DNA of 64,000 bases from Kitasatospora arboriphila. Lineage in GTDB: Bacteria; Actinomycetota; Actinomycetes; Mycobacteriales; Mycobacteriaceae. Both the position numbers and the translations under genes were made by a program. Shown here in pieces: positions 53,710 through 61,454 of this stretch. Position 1 is the stretch's first letter. Each line of letters opens with the position of its first letter. The stretch is taken from contig NZ_JNYV01000010.1 in NCBI RefSeq assembly GCF_000717275.1, positions 84,212 through 148,211 of the forward strand, in the 5' to 3' direction. Under the pieces are notes generated by a model that searched no databases, was not told where the DNA came from, and saw only the letters and a list, made by a program, of their open reading frames with translations.

Positions 53710-54978
53710 ATGCAAACTCCACGTCACGCTCTACCCGAGACGCCGTGCAAGGCCCCACTTCCACGCGATGCGCATATGCCGGTGCGCGCCCGGGCGATGG
53801 CCGCTGTGGTGGTGGCCGCGGTCGCGATGGGCGGCGCGGGCGCGCTCGCAGGCCCAGCGTTCGCCGACCCCGAGCAGGGTGGTGTCACCAGTGAACCGGC
53901 ACCTGAACAGGGTGGCGTGATCGCCGAACCCGCCCCCGCACCGGCTCCTGCCCCAGAGCCCGCCCCCGCACCGGCTCCTGCCCCAGAGCCCGTGCCCGAC
54001 TACGGGCCCGGCCTCGTGCCGTCGCCGCAGTGGGAGACCGAACCGGTCATCTACACCGAACCGTCCGGTCCGCCGTCGACTCCGTACACCCCGCTTCCGC
54101 AATCGGCACCAGCAGCTCCTGCGCCCGCGCCGGTACAGCCCGCAGGTCCCATCGCTCCCATCCTGGTCAAGGACCCGGCCGCCGAGATCCGCGCAGGCAA
54201 CTACATCGTGGACCGCCCCGACTGGGTGTCGCCCGAAGCCGCGATCACCACCAACGAGTACATGGCCTACTTCGAGGCCGAAGCCGCACAGTACTTCGAG
54301 TCGATCGGCTTCCCCCGCAACGAAGCTGCACGCCGGGCCGCAGCGGCAGCGGCCGGCGCGGGCGTCGGCGGACTTGCCGGAGCGTTGGCCGCCGGCATTC
54401 CGACCGCCATCTTCTTCGGCATCGTGGGCGGTGTCGGCGGCGGCATCGTCGGCTCGGTCGTGCCGCCCACCCCCTTCAACATCCTGCCCGGTATCGGTAT
54501 CGGCGCTGGTGGTGGCGCAGCACTGGGCTTTGCTGCCGGCGCAGCGGCCGGTGGCGCAGCAGGCGCTCTGGCCGGTGGCCTGTTGGGGTGGGCGCTCGGC
54601 GCGGGCGACCCGAACGCAGACCCGGCCGCCCCCTGGGCGCCGGTACCACCGCCGCCCGCACCGTTGCCCAACCCCGGCGGTGATCAGTACCAGCTGGTTC
54701 TTGATGCGCCCGCCGCGTCCGATGCGGGTTTGCCAGCGGTCGACTACACCGTCGACACCGAGGGCGATGTGTCCTTCTCGACCAACATCGCCGGCATCCC
54801 GCCGATCAGCGGTGGGTGGACTGCGCAGCAGGCCGAGGCACCGCTGCAGGCGCTGGGCCCGCTCGAGCAGCCCGCCAAGGACGCGATTGCCGGGGCCACC
54901 AAGCAGATCGGTGACGGACTCACCCAGATCGTCGACGGCCTGCACATCGCCTACCCGCAGACCCAGCCAGCCCAGTAG
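53710..54978 (+). CDS. Secreted Pro-rich protein with Gly/Ala hydrophobic core
   Basis: 422 aa from ATG 53710; ATG 53776 (MPVRARAMAAVVVAAVAMGG) would give a more compact signal peptide. After the signal (AGPAFADPE) come repeats EQGGVTSEPAP/EQGGVIAEPAP and a PAPAPEPAPA region. Residues about 215-310 are a glycine-zipper-like hydrophobic block (GVGGLAGALAAGIPTAIFFG, IVGGVGGGIVGSVVPP, GGAALGFAAGAAAGGAAGAL) that could form a pore or membrane-inserting hairpins. The C-terminal domain is soluble. No family recognised. Confidence 0.7.
   Translation: MQTPRHALPETPCKAPLPRDAHMPVRARAMAAVVVAAVAMGGAGALAGPAFADPEQGGVTSEPAPEQGGVIAEPAPAPAPAPEPAPAPAPAPEPVPDYGPGLVPSPQWETEPVIYTEPSGPPSTPYTPLPQSAPAAPAPAPVQPAGPIAPILVKDPAAEIRAGNYIVDRPDWVSPEAAITTNEYMAYFEAEAAQYFESIGFPRNEAARRAAAAAAGAGVGGLAGALAAGIPTAIFFGIVGGVGGGIVGSVVPPTPFNILPGIGIGAGGGAALGFAAGAAAGGAAGALAGGLLGWALGAGDPNADPAAPWAPVPPPPAPLPNPGGDQYQLVLDAPAASDAGLPAVDYTVDTEGDVSFSTNIAGIPPISGGWTAQQAEAPLQALGPLEQPAKDAIAGATKQIGDGLTQIVDGLHIAYPQTQPAQ
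53931..53990 (+). repeat. Exact 30-bp tandem duplication in the Pro-rich gene
   Basis: A 30-base unit starting CGCCCCCGCACCGGCTCCTG is present twice without change (53931-53960 and 53961-53990), coding for PAPAPAPEPA-type repeats. Exact identity implies recent slippage. Confidence 0.85.
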
Positions 54979-55038
54979 CTCGACACCCGAGCCCGGGCGT
55001 CGGCCACACACAACATCACCAACCCGAGAGGGAGATTT

Positions 55039-55779
55039 ATGACAGCGACCAACAGCCCGTGGGGGTGGCTCGACAACAACGAGCCCACTCCCGCCGCAGT
55101 GGTGCCGCTTCCGCAACGGCCTCGATCGGTACCCACGGTGGCCGTGATCGGTGCCGCTGGGGGAGCGGGGGTCAGTGTCCTGTCGGTGTTGGTGGCCGAC
55201 GCCCGCGCCCGAGCTGGGCAGTCGGTGCTCTGGCTCGATGCCGCAGCCACACCGGGCGATGTCGCCGCCCGGATCGCTTCACCCGATGCCGCCAGTGAAT
55301 ACAGCGCTGGTGGTGCACTGCTGCGCTCGAGCGAGGGCCTCGATGAGATTCCCTCGCAGGCCATCTCGACCGGCGGGTCGGTCATCGTCGATGCCGGGGT
55401 GGTGGACAAAGGCTCTGCGTGGCTGACCTCTACCACCGCGGTGGTGCTGGTGATCGCAGCCAGACCCGACACCGCCAACCGGTCCCGGTCAGGACTGCAG
55501 ATGCTCGCCGCCGCCGGCGTACTTGAGCACTCCACTGCAGTGGTGGCCTGCCTGGACCCGTGGGCCAGTCACCTCGTCGGACAAAGGCTCGTGCAGTCCC
55601 TGACCGCCCGTATGGGCCGAGTTCTGCTGTGGGACTACGACCCCCACCTGGGGACCGGCGGGCCGATCGACCCCACCCGGCTCGCTTCCTCGACCACCAC
55701 AGTGGTCGAGCACCTAGCCGGCCTACGCACCACCGCGGACCAACACGACAACGATCTCGCTGCGGAGGCCAACTCATGA
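55039..55779 (+). CDS. MinD/ParA-fold protein with degenerate P-loop
   Basis: 246 aa. The pattern VAVIGAAGGAGVSVLSVLVADARA is a P-loop position without the lysine, LWLDAAATPGDVA resembles Walker A-prime, and SVIVDAGVV resembles Walker B. So a MinD-type fold that probably does not hydrolyse ATP in the usual way. The next gene has the same design, and the two overlap by 4 bases. A role in positioning or regulating the transfer machine is inferred. Confidence 0.65.
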   Translation: MTATNSPWGWLDNNEPTPAAVVPLPQRPRSVPTVAVIGAAGGAGVSVLSVLVADARARAGQSVLWLDAAATPGDVAARIASPDAASEYSAGGALLRSSEGLDEIPSQAISTGGSVIVDAGVVDKGSAWLTSTTAVVLVIAARPDTANRSRSGLQMLAAAGVLEHSTAVVACLDPWASHLVGQRLVQSLTARMGRVLLWDYDPHLGTGGPIDPTRLASSTTTVVEHLAGLRTTADQHDNDLAAEANS

Positions 55780-56378
55780 GCGCCGCCTACGACCATTACC
55801 CATCCGAGCAACCGGCCACGACCCCGGGCACTGTGACGTGGCGGCGCGATCCTCTGCCGGTGACCGGCCCGTACCCGCCGTTGTTCGCGGTGATGGGCGC
55901 GCACGGTTTCGCCGGCACCACGACGTTGGCGCAGATGTGGGCACCGGCCGCCGACACTGGGACGTCCTGGCCTGCGCACCGCGCCACCACCCAACTGGTC
56001 ATCGTCGCCGCCCGCGCGACCATCGCCGGTATCCGCGCAGCCGCCCACGTGCTGCGCGCGGCCGAACGCGGCGACATCCCTGACGGGGTCCAGGTGTGCG
56101 GACTCGTGGTCGTCGCCGCCCGACCCGGCAACTGCCCCAAAGAAATCACCCGCTATGCCAGCACCGTCTCCGAGCTGGTACCGCACCGCTACAACGTCGA
56201 CTGGTGCGAGCCGCTGATGTGCGCGCCCGAACCTCACCGCCTCCCGGTCTGGACACCGCCTCGGCCCGGTGATCTGCCGCCACCGAAAAAGGCCCAGTTC
56301 CCCGACGTGGTCCCCAAACAGATCGCCGCAGTCGGACAGCAGATCTGCACCGACCTTCTCAACGACCACAAACCCTGA
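55776..56378 (+). CDS. Second MinD-like/DUF6668-like protein
   Basis: 200 aa, ATG overlapping the previous stop. LFAVMGAHGFAGTTTLAQMW is a degenerate P-loop (GAHGFAGTTT, no lysine), followed by TQLVIVAARATIAGIRAAAH and VCGLVVVAARPGNCPKEITR. It resembles actinobacterial DUF6668-type proteins. With its neighbour it may form a heterodimer. Function unknown. Confidence 0.65.
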   Translation: MSAAYDHYPSEQPATTPGTVTWRRDPLPVTGPYPPLFAVMGAHGFAGTTTLAQMWAPAADTGTSWPAHRATTQLVIVAARATIAGIRAAAHVLRAAERGDIPDGVQVCGLVVVAARPGNCPKEITRYASTVSELVPHRYNVDWCEPLMCAPEPHRLPVWTPPRPGDLPPPKKAQFPDVVPKQIAAVGQQICTDLLNDHKP

Positions 56379-56427
56379 CCCACGCATCACCCGCGCCATC
56401 GCTACCCACCCAATAGAGGAGAACACG

Positions 56428-56727
56428 ATGAAAGACCTGCTCGCACAGACCAACACCCAGATCGCCCTGTACCTGAGTGAAGGCCCAACGAACCCCAGTC
56501 CGGCACCACCTCCGGGGTCCGACAAGTTCTTGACCATCGTGTCCTGGATCGGCTGGGGCGCCACCCTCGCCGCGATCGTGGCTCTGGTCGTTGCCGGCGC
56601 TCGTTTCGGTTTCCAGAAGTCCCACGGCACTGCATCAAACGAGGAAGCCGGGAAAGTCGCCTGGACTCTCATCGGCTGTGTCCTGATCGCCATCTCCGGG
56701 AGCCTCGTCGGGGCCTTGGTCGGATAA
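56428..56727 (+). CDS. Pilin-like (TrbC/VirB2-type) membrane protein
   Basis: 99 aa, ATG at 56428 with GAGGAG upstream. Two hydrophobic helices (FLTIVSWIGWGATLAAIVALVVAGARFGF and AWTLIGCVLIAISGSLVGALVG) separated by a short polar loop, the layout of VirB2/TrbC pilins and of their Gram-positive counterparts. Position just before the TrbL-like gene supports a type IV secretion role. Confidence 0.72.
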   Translation: MKDLLAQTNTQIALYLSEGPTNPSPAPPPGSDKFLTIVSWIGWGATLAAIVALVVAGARFGFQKSHGTASNEEAGKVAWTLIGCVLIAISGSLVGALVG

Positions 56728-56763
56728 CTGTTCTCCCACACCACGAATCGAGAAGGAACATGC

Positions 56764-57024
56764 ATGAGCACCGTGATTGCCGAGGGCATCACCCGCGACG
56801 ACCTCAAAGAGTTCTGGACGGCGCTGAACTACCTGCTGTGGTTCGGGTGCGTGATCGCCATCATGCGGATCATGTGGCTCGGCGGGCATGGCCATTCCCC
56901 AGGCCGCCGAAGGACCCACCGCCAACCCGCAAGCCCTGGCCCCGACCGGGTACGCCCACAACGGACCCGGTGCTGCGCTGGCCGCGATCTCCTCGACCAT
57001 CCGGATGTCAGTGGCCGACGATGA
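56764..57024 (+). CDS. Small membrane protein of the transfer operon, C-terminus possibly frameshifted
   Basis: 86 aa. The first 40 residues (STVIAEGITRDDLKEFWTAL, YLLWFGCVIAIMRIMWLGG) look like a genuine conjugation membrane protein. After HGHSPG the sequence turns into Arg-rich, low-quality protein that overlaps the next gene for 137 bases. A frameshift near 56885 may have cut this gene, or the overlap may be real but short. Confidence 0.55.
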   Translation: MSTVIAEGITRDDLKEFWTALNYLLWFGCVIAIMRIMWLGGHGHSPGRRRTHRQPASPGPDRVRPQRTRCCAGRDLLDHPDVSGRR

Positions 57025-57361
57025 CCAGTGGGCACTGATCGCCGGTGCACTCGCTGCACCCGGCCCCGGCCGCGACGCCTGGTCGATCGAGCGGTCCCGG
57101 ATCTCCATCACCAGCGACGTCCCCGCCGGTCAAGCGCCGACAGTCCTGGGTTACACGGTCACCGAGTACACCCCCGAGCGGGCGGTCATCGCGATCATCA
57201 CCCGCCAACCCGATCAATCGCTCACCTCGACGACCACCACCGTCGTCTGGACCCCGCCCGGTGATTGGCGACGACTGATTCCGGATCCACAGACATCGCC
57301 CGCCAACCCGGTAGCCGTACTCGATTCGGTTCCACCGCAGATGATCCCGCTACCCGCCTGA
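56888..57361 (+). CDS. Conjugation protein with small beta domain, unknown function
   Basis: 157 aa from ATG 56888, without a clear ribosome site. Predicted beta-rich domain (WSIERSRISITSDVPAGQAP, VLGYTVTEYTPERAVIAIIT, TSTTTTVVWTPPGDWRRLIP) resembling soluble domains of VirB8/TcpC-like transfer proteins. It may once have been fused to the membrane segment encoded at 56764; together they would make a normal membrane-anchored protein. Confidence 0.65.
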   Translation: MAIPQAAEGPTANPQALAPTGYAHNGPGAALAAISSTIRMSVADDDQWALIAGALAAPGPGRDAWSIERSRISITSDVPAGQAPTVLGYTVTEYTPERAVIAIITRQPDQSLTSTTTTVVWTPPGDWRRLIPDPQTSPANPVAVLDSVPPQMIPLPA

Positions 57362-57397
57362 CCGTGGCCCTGCACCCACCGCTGAGGAGAACACTTG

Positions 57398-59728
57398 ATG
57401 GGAACACCACCCCTGGCCACCGCGCCCCACTACGACGACGACCCGAACACGCCACGGCCCTGGCACCGCCGGCACTGGGTCATCGTCGCGGTCCTAGTCG
57501 TGGTGTCCCTCGCCATCGCCACCGCGACCTGGTGGGGACTACGTGGCGACGACAACGACAGCGCCGCTCCCACTCCGCCGCCGGCGGCGAGCACACCCCC
57601 GGTCAGCAACGGGCAACAAGGATATTTCGCCGACACCACTGATCGGTTCGGTCAACAGATCCGGGTGCCGCGCGACCCGTCAGGATTGGCGCTCCCTCAG
57701 GTGAACCCGAAAGCGACCCGGGGTCTCAGCGACGCGGCCTCCGGGATCCAGTGGCAGCAGATCTACGGCCGCGGTGTCGCCGTCTTCACCACCTCAGATG
57801 GCCCAACCGCCATCGGGGCTGACGGACTCGCGCAAGGAATCTCACGAACACCGCAAGGATCGGTGATCGCTGCCAGCCAGGTCCTGGGTCGTGTGTTCTA
57901 CGGCCCCCCGCAGGTGCGGCAGAAAGTCATCGCGGAGCAGATAATCGGCCCGCCATCGGCGATCGCGATGCTCACAGACCTGCAGCTGCCAACTCGCCAG
58001 TACCCCGCCGATTCATTTGTGCGAGTTGACCCGCAGTACACGGACACATTCTCGCGGGTGTCACTCGCAAGCGGTCCTAACCTAAGCGCAGACTCCTCGA
58101 CCGGTCAGTTTTACAGCGTGACCACCATGACGATGGTGTGGGATGCCGGCCGGTGGAAGTGGCGCATCCCGGACGACGGTTTCAGTGACGCGACCGCCTC
58201 CTGGCTGCGACGCCTCACCATTGCCGTCCTCGTAGCTCTGGCCTTGGCGGTCGTAGTGCCCTCTATCCCCACACCTGTGACGTCGCCCGGCGTCGCGCAC
58301 GCAGTCGACACCTGCGACATCGTCGGCCAGGCCGCCAACGTCCTGATTCCCGGCGTCGACGACAAAGTCTGCGATAAAGCCGTTGATGCGGCCGGGGCAG
58401 TATCTGACCCAGCTGGAGCAGTCAAAGACGCTGCCAACGACGGCTTTAAGTCGATGACGGAGTCGTTGGTCAATGGCTTCTCGAAGATGATCCAGCAGTC
58501 GTTGACCTGGTTTATCCAGTTACCGACACCGGCCGCCAATCAGTGGGACCCGGTGCAAGAAATTCAGCAGTGGACGGTGCAGATCCAGCTGTTGGGTCTA
58601 GCAGCATCGATTGTCGCCGGCGGGATCCGACTGCAACTGGCGAAGCGTCAGGCGGTGTACGCCGAGGGCGAGGAACTGTTCTTCTCGTTGCAGCGCGCAG
58701 TGTTCGGGGCGTGGATGTTCGGCGGCATCATGATCGGGTTGACCGCCGGCGTCGACAAGATCTCGACGAAGATACTCGAGCTGTCGGTGACCGATGGCAC
58801 CCCGGTCGAGGCCGCCAAGAACATGTTCGATGTCGCGAACATGATGGGCTACCTCGGCGTCGGCCTGGTCTTCGTCATCGCGGTGGTCGGGATCTTGGGT
58901 GCTCTGCTGCAAGCGATCTTGCTGGTGGCCCGCCAGTCCATGTTGATCGTGGTCGTGGCCATCATCCCGATCATCGGTGCCGCGTCGGGAACGAAGATGG
59001 GCAAGAACGCTTTCAGCAAGACCATCTCGTGGACCATCGCCCTGCTGCTGTGGAAACCGGTGGCCGCGTTGACCTATTCGGTCGCGTTCATGCTCGCCGG
59101 CACCAAATCCGATGACGGCGCCCAGATCCTGTACGGCGTGCTGCTGCTGACCTTGGCAGCGGCGGTGCTTCCGATGCTCACCAAGTTGGTGTCCGGCGGC
59201 ATGGCCATGTCCGGCGGCTCAGGGTTGCAGGCCGCGATGATGACGATGGGTGTGGTCGCCGCAGGAGGCTCGATTGCAGCTGCCGGTGCCGGGGGCGGCG
59301 CGGGGGCAGGAGCCGGCGCTGGGGCAACACCGGGCGGACCGGCCACGGGTGGTCAAGCCGGCGCTGGGGGAGTCCCCTCGGGCGGCGGCGGCGGTGGTGG
59401 TGGTGGAAACCGTGGCGGTGGTGGCGGTGGAAACACCGGCGGAGGCGGGCGCAACAGTTCCGGTTCTGGCAGCGGTGACCAGCAGGGCTCAGGTGGCCGG
59501 TCCAGCGCAACCCCCTCAGGTGCAACACCTACCGGCGCCGAGGCCGGTGCGAGCACACCGACCGGAGGAGCCAGCGGTTCCGGTGGTAGCGGCGGGTCGG
59601 GCTCGGGCGGCGGCGGATCAACGATGGCCGACGCAGTGAGCAACGTCTCGGGCGCAATGCAGATGTCACAAGCCGCCGAAGACTTCTTCGACGACAACGC
59701 CCCAGCGATGGCAGGAGAGCCCCGATGA
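57398..59728 (+). CDS. TrbL/VirB6-like conjugation membrane protein fused to an N-terminal VirB8-like domain
   Basis: 776 aa from ATG 57398 (AGGAGA 8 nt upstream). Residues 1-265: one membrane helix (VIVAVLVVVSLAIATATWWG) and an extracytoplasmic domain (IRVPRDPSGLALPQVNP, VFTTSDGPTAIGADGLAQGI). At about 267-300 an internal signal-peptide-like segment (WLRRLTIAVLVALALAVVVP ... SPGVAHA) starts a TrbL-type part with at least six membrane helices (ILLVARQSMLIVVVAIIPII, ISWTIALLLWKPVAALTYSV). The C-terminus is a long Gly/Ser/Thr-rich tail. Normally these are two proteins; no stop separates them here. Confidence 0.82.
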   Translation: MGTPPLATAPHYDDDPNTPRPWHRRHWVIVAVLVVVSLAIATATWWGLRGDDNDSAAPTPPPAASTPPVSNGQQGYFADTTDRFGQQIRVPRDPSGLALPQVNPKATRGLSDAASGIQWQQIYGRGVAVFTTSDGPTAIGADGLAQGISRTPQGSVIAASQVLGRVFYGPPQVRQKVIAEQIIGPPSAIAMLTDLQLPTRQYPADSFVRVDPQYTDTFSRVSLASGPNLSADSSTGQFYSVTTMTMVWDAGRWKWRIPDDGFSDATASWLRRLTIAVLVALALAVVVPSIPTPVTSPGVAHAVDTCDIVGQAANVLIPGVDDKVCDKAVDAAGAVSDPAGAVKDAANDGFKSMTESLVNGFSKMIQQSLTWFIQLPTPAANQWDPVQEIQQWTVQIQLLGLAASIVAGGIRLQLAKRQAVYAEGEELFFSLQRAVFGAWMFGGIMIGLTAGVDKISTKILELSVTDGTPVEAAKNMFDVANMMGYLGVGLVFVIAVVGILGALLQAILLVARQSMLIVVVAIIPIIGAASGTKMGKNAFSKTISWTIALLLWKPVAALTYSVAFMLAGTKSDDGAQILYGVLLLTLAAAVLPMLTKLVSGGMAMSGGSGLQAAMMTMGVVAAGGSIAAAGAGGGAGAGAGAGATPGGPATGGQAGAGGVPSGGGGGGGGGNRGGGGGGNTGGGGRNSSGSGSGDQQGSGGRSSATPSGATPTGAEAGASTPTGGASGSGGSGGSGSGGGGSTMADAVSNVSGAMQMSQAAEDFFDDNAPAMAGEPR

Positions 59729-59925
59729 GCGCCAAACACAACACTTTTCGCGCACTCGCGATTCCTATCACCCCCCTCACGGTGGGTGTGACCGCCGGCA
59801 TGGTGCTGCTGCTGGTCGCAGCGTTCGCGCCGGTCCCCGCCGTCTGGGTGCTCGTGCTGTACGGCGCGGGCATGGCAGCGGCTGCGGCCGGGGTCCTCGT
59901 GCAACGTCGGCGGGTGCGTCGATGA
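59725..59925 (+). CDS. Small two-helix T4SS protein (VirB3-like)
   Basis: 66 aa, ATG overlapping the previous stop and its own stop overlapping the next start. Two hydrophobic helices (LTVGVTAGMVLLLVAAF and VWVLVLYGAGMAAAAAGVLV) and a basic end. The size and place, directly before the SCO6880-like gene, fit VirB3/PrgI-type subunits. Confidence 0.7.
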   Translation: MSAKHNTFRALAIPITPLTVGVTAGMVLLLVAAFAPVPAVWVLVLYGAGMAAAAAGVLVQRRRVRR

Positions 59926-61415
59926 GCAGCAACGCCGACCGCAACGTGCTGATCCTCTACGGACGCTGGGAGCGACCAAGCACCACGGGCCTGTACGGCA
60001 TGACCTGGGGTGTGACCGTCTTCGCCGGCGGCCTGGTCATCGCGAACATTCTGCTGTTTCTGATCACGAATTCGTTAGCTGTCATGGCCGTGTCGGTGCC
60101 GTTCTCGGCGCTGTTGGTCGGCCCACTAGTGGCCCGTATCGGTGGCCGAACAGGATGGGAGTTACTGATGTTGCGAGGCCAGTTCTGGTGGGCAAAGTGG
60201 CGGGGTGAGACCACCTTTCGTGGTGGCGCATTCGGCGTGGTTCCAGGGGTGGGCCGGATGCCCGGTATCGCCGGCGACACCCGCCTATACGAGTACGAGC
60301 TCCGCAACGGAGACCGGTTCGGCTTGGTGCATTTGAAGGCGAAAAACCATTTCGCTGTGTCCTTTTCGATTCAGCCTCGCGGCCAGGAACGGGTCGATCA
60401 GTGGCAGATCAACGACTGGGTGTCGGGGTGGGGAGACTTTCTGGCCCAGCTCGGCGGGGACCGCGGCGCAGTCGGCGCCTGCGTCGTTGTCGAGTCGGTA
60501 CCCGATAACCGCTCCCGGATCACCGCAGAGGTCAAACGCATCACCCACCCGGACGCACCGGCCTATGCCCGGCAAGTGATGGCCGAGGCCGCCATGGGAT
60601 CAGAAGCAGCCATCGTGCGCTCAGAAATCCGGTTGACGTTGACGTTCGGCCGGATGCGCGAGGCAGCAGGCAAAGAGGTGGCCGATCAGGCCGCCGAGAT
60701 CGGCCGGAAGATGTCGTCGCTGATGGCCGCGTGCGCCCATGCCGGCCTTGATGCCACCCCGATGACAGCAGGGGAGTGGTGCGTGGCCCCGACACGTGCC
60801 TATAACCCGCAGCTGACCGAAGAACTCGAGCAGATCACCGGTGTCAGCGGCGAGGACGCGCTGCGCTGGCAAGGTGCGGGACCGGTGACCTCGGAAAACA
60901 AGTGGGACCACCTGGTGCACAACGGGTACCGATCGATCACCTGGGAAATGGCTACAGCCCCGGCAGGCCAGGTGCCCTCCAATGTGCTGCGGCCATTGTT
61001 GATTCCGCGCGCTGACGTACGCCGCAAACGGGTCGCGATGATCTACCGCGTCCACAACACGGCCGAGGCGGTCAAACTCGTCGACTCGGACTACCGCGAG
61101 GCCCTCGCCGCCGAACAGTCCAAAAAGGGTGTGGTGGCCGCCAGTGCCACCGTCCGGGTGGAGAACACCGGAGCGGCCCGCCGCGAACAAGCCCTGGGCG
61201 CGGGATTGACCCGTTTCGGGATGCTCGTGACCGCCACCGCCGGCCCTGATGAGGACCTGCCGTCCATCCGCGCCGAAATCGAAGGCATGGCCGACAGCGC
61301 TCACATCGGGTTGCGGCGCTGCTACGGCTACCAGGACGCCGCGTTCGCTGGCTCTCTGGGAATCGGGATCATCCTGCCCGAATACGCCTCCACCAGCTCC
61401 AAGATTTCCGCCTGA
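59922..61415 (+). CDS. SCO6880-like conjugation protein
   Basis: 497 aa. Two N-terminal membrane helices (GVTVFAGGLVIANILLFLIT and LAVMAVSVPFSALLVGPLVA) followed by a large cytoplasmic domain (LLMLRGQFWWAKWRGETTFR, WQINDWVSGWGDFLAQLGGD, PTRAYNPQLTEELEQITGVS). This matches the actinobacterial SCO6880 family, which resembles the N-terminal part of VirB4 and pairs with a separate ATPase gene, here the next one. No P-loop inside, as expected. Confidence 0.87.
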   Translation: MSSNADRNVLILYGRWERPSTTGLYGMTWGVTVFAGGLVIANILLFLITNSLAVMAVSVPFSALLVGPLVARIGGRTGWELLMLRGQFWWAKWRGETTFRGGAFGVVPGVGRMPGIAGDTRLYEYELRNGDRFGLVHLKAKNHFAVSFSIQPRGQERVDQWQINDWVSGWGDFLAQLGGDRGAVGACVVVESVPDNRSRITAEVKRITHPDAPAYARQVMAEAAMGSEAAIVRSEIRLTLTFGRMREAAGKEVADQAAEIGRKMSSLMAACAHAGLDATPMTAGEWCVAPTRAYNPQLTEELEQITGVSGEDALRWQGAGPVTSENKWDHLVHNGYRSITWEMATAPAGQVPSNVLRPLLIPRADVRRKRVAMIYRVHNTAEAVKLVDSDYREALAAEQSKKGVVAASATVRVENTGAARREQALGAGLTRFGMLVTATAGPDEDLPSIRAEIEGMADSAHIGLRRCYGYQDAAFAGSLGIGIILPEYASTSSKISA

Positions 61416-61454
61416 CCAGGCTTTCTGCCGCATTCTTGAGAAAGGCCCACCCAC

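Noticed and set aside
54030..55116. Long ORFs on both strands over the Pro-rich gene
   Set aside because: Result of very high GC; the true frame has the signal peptide and repeats.
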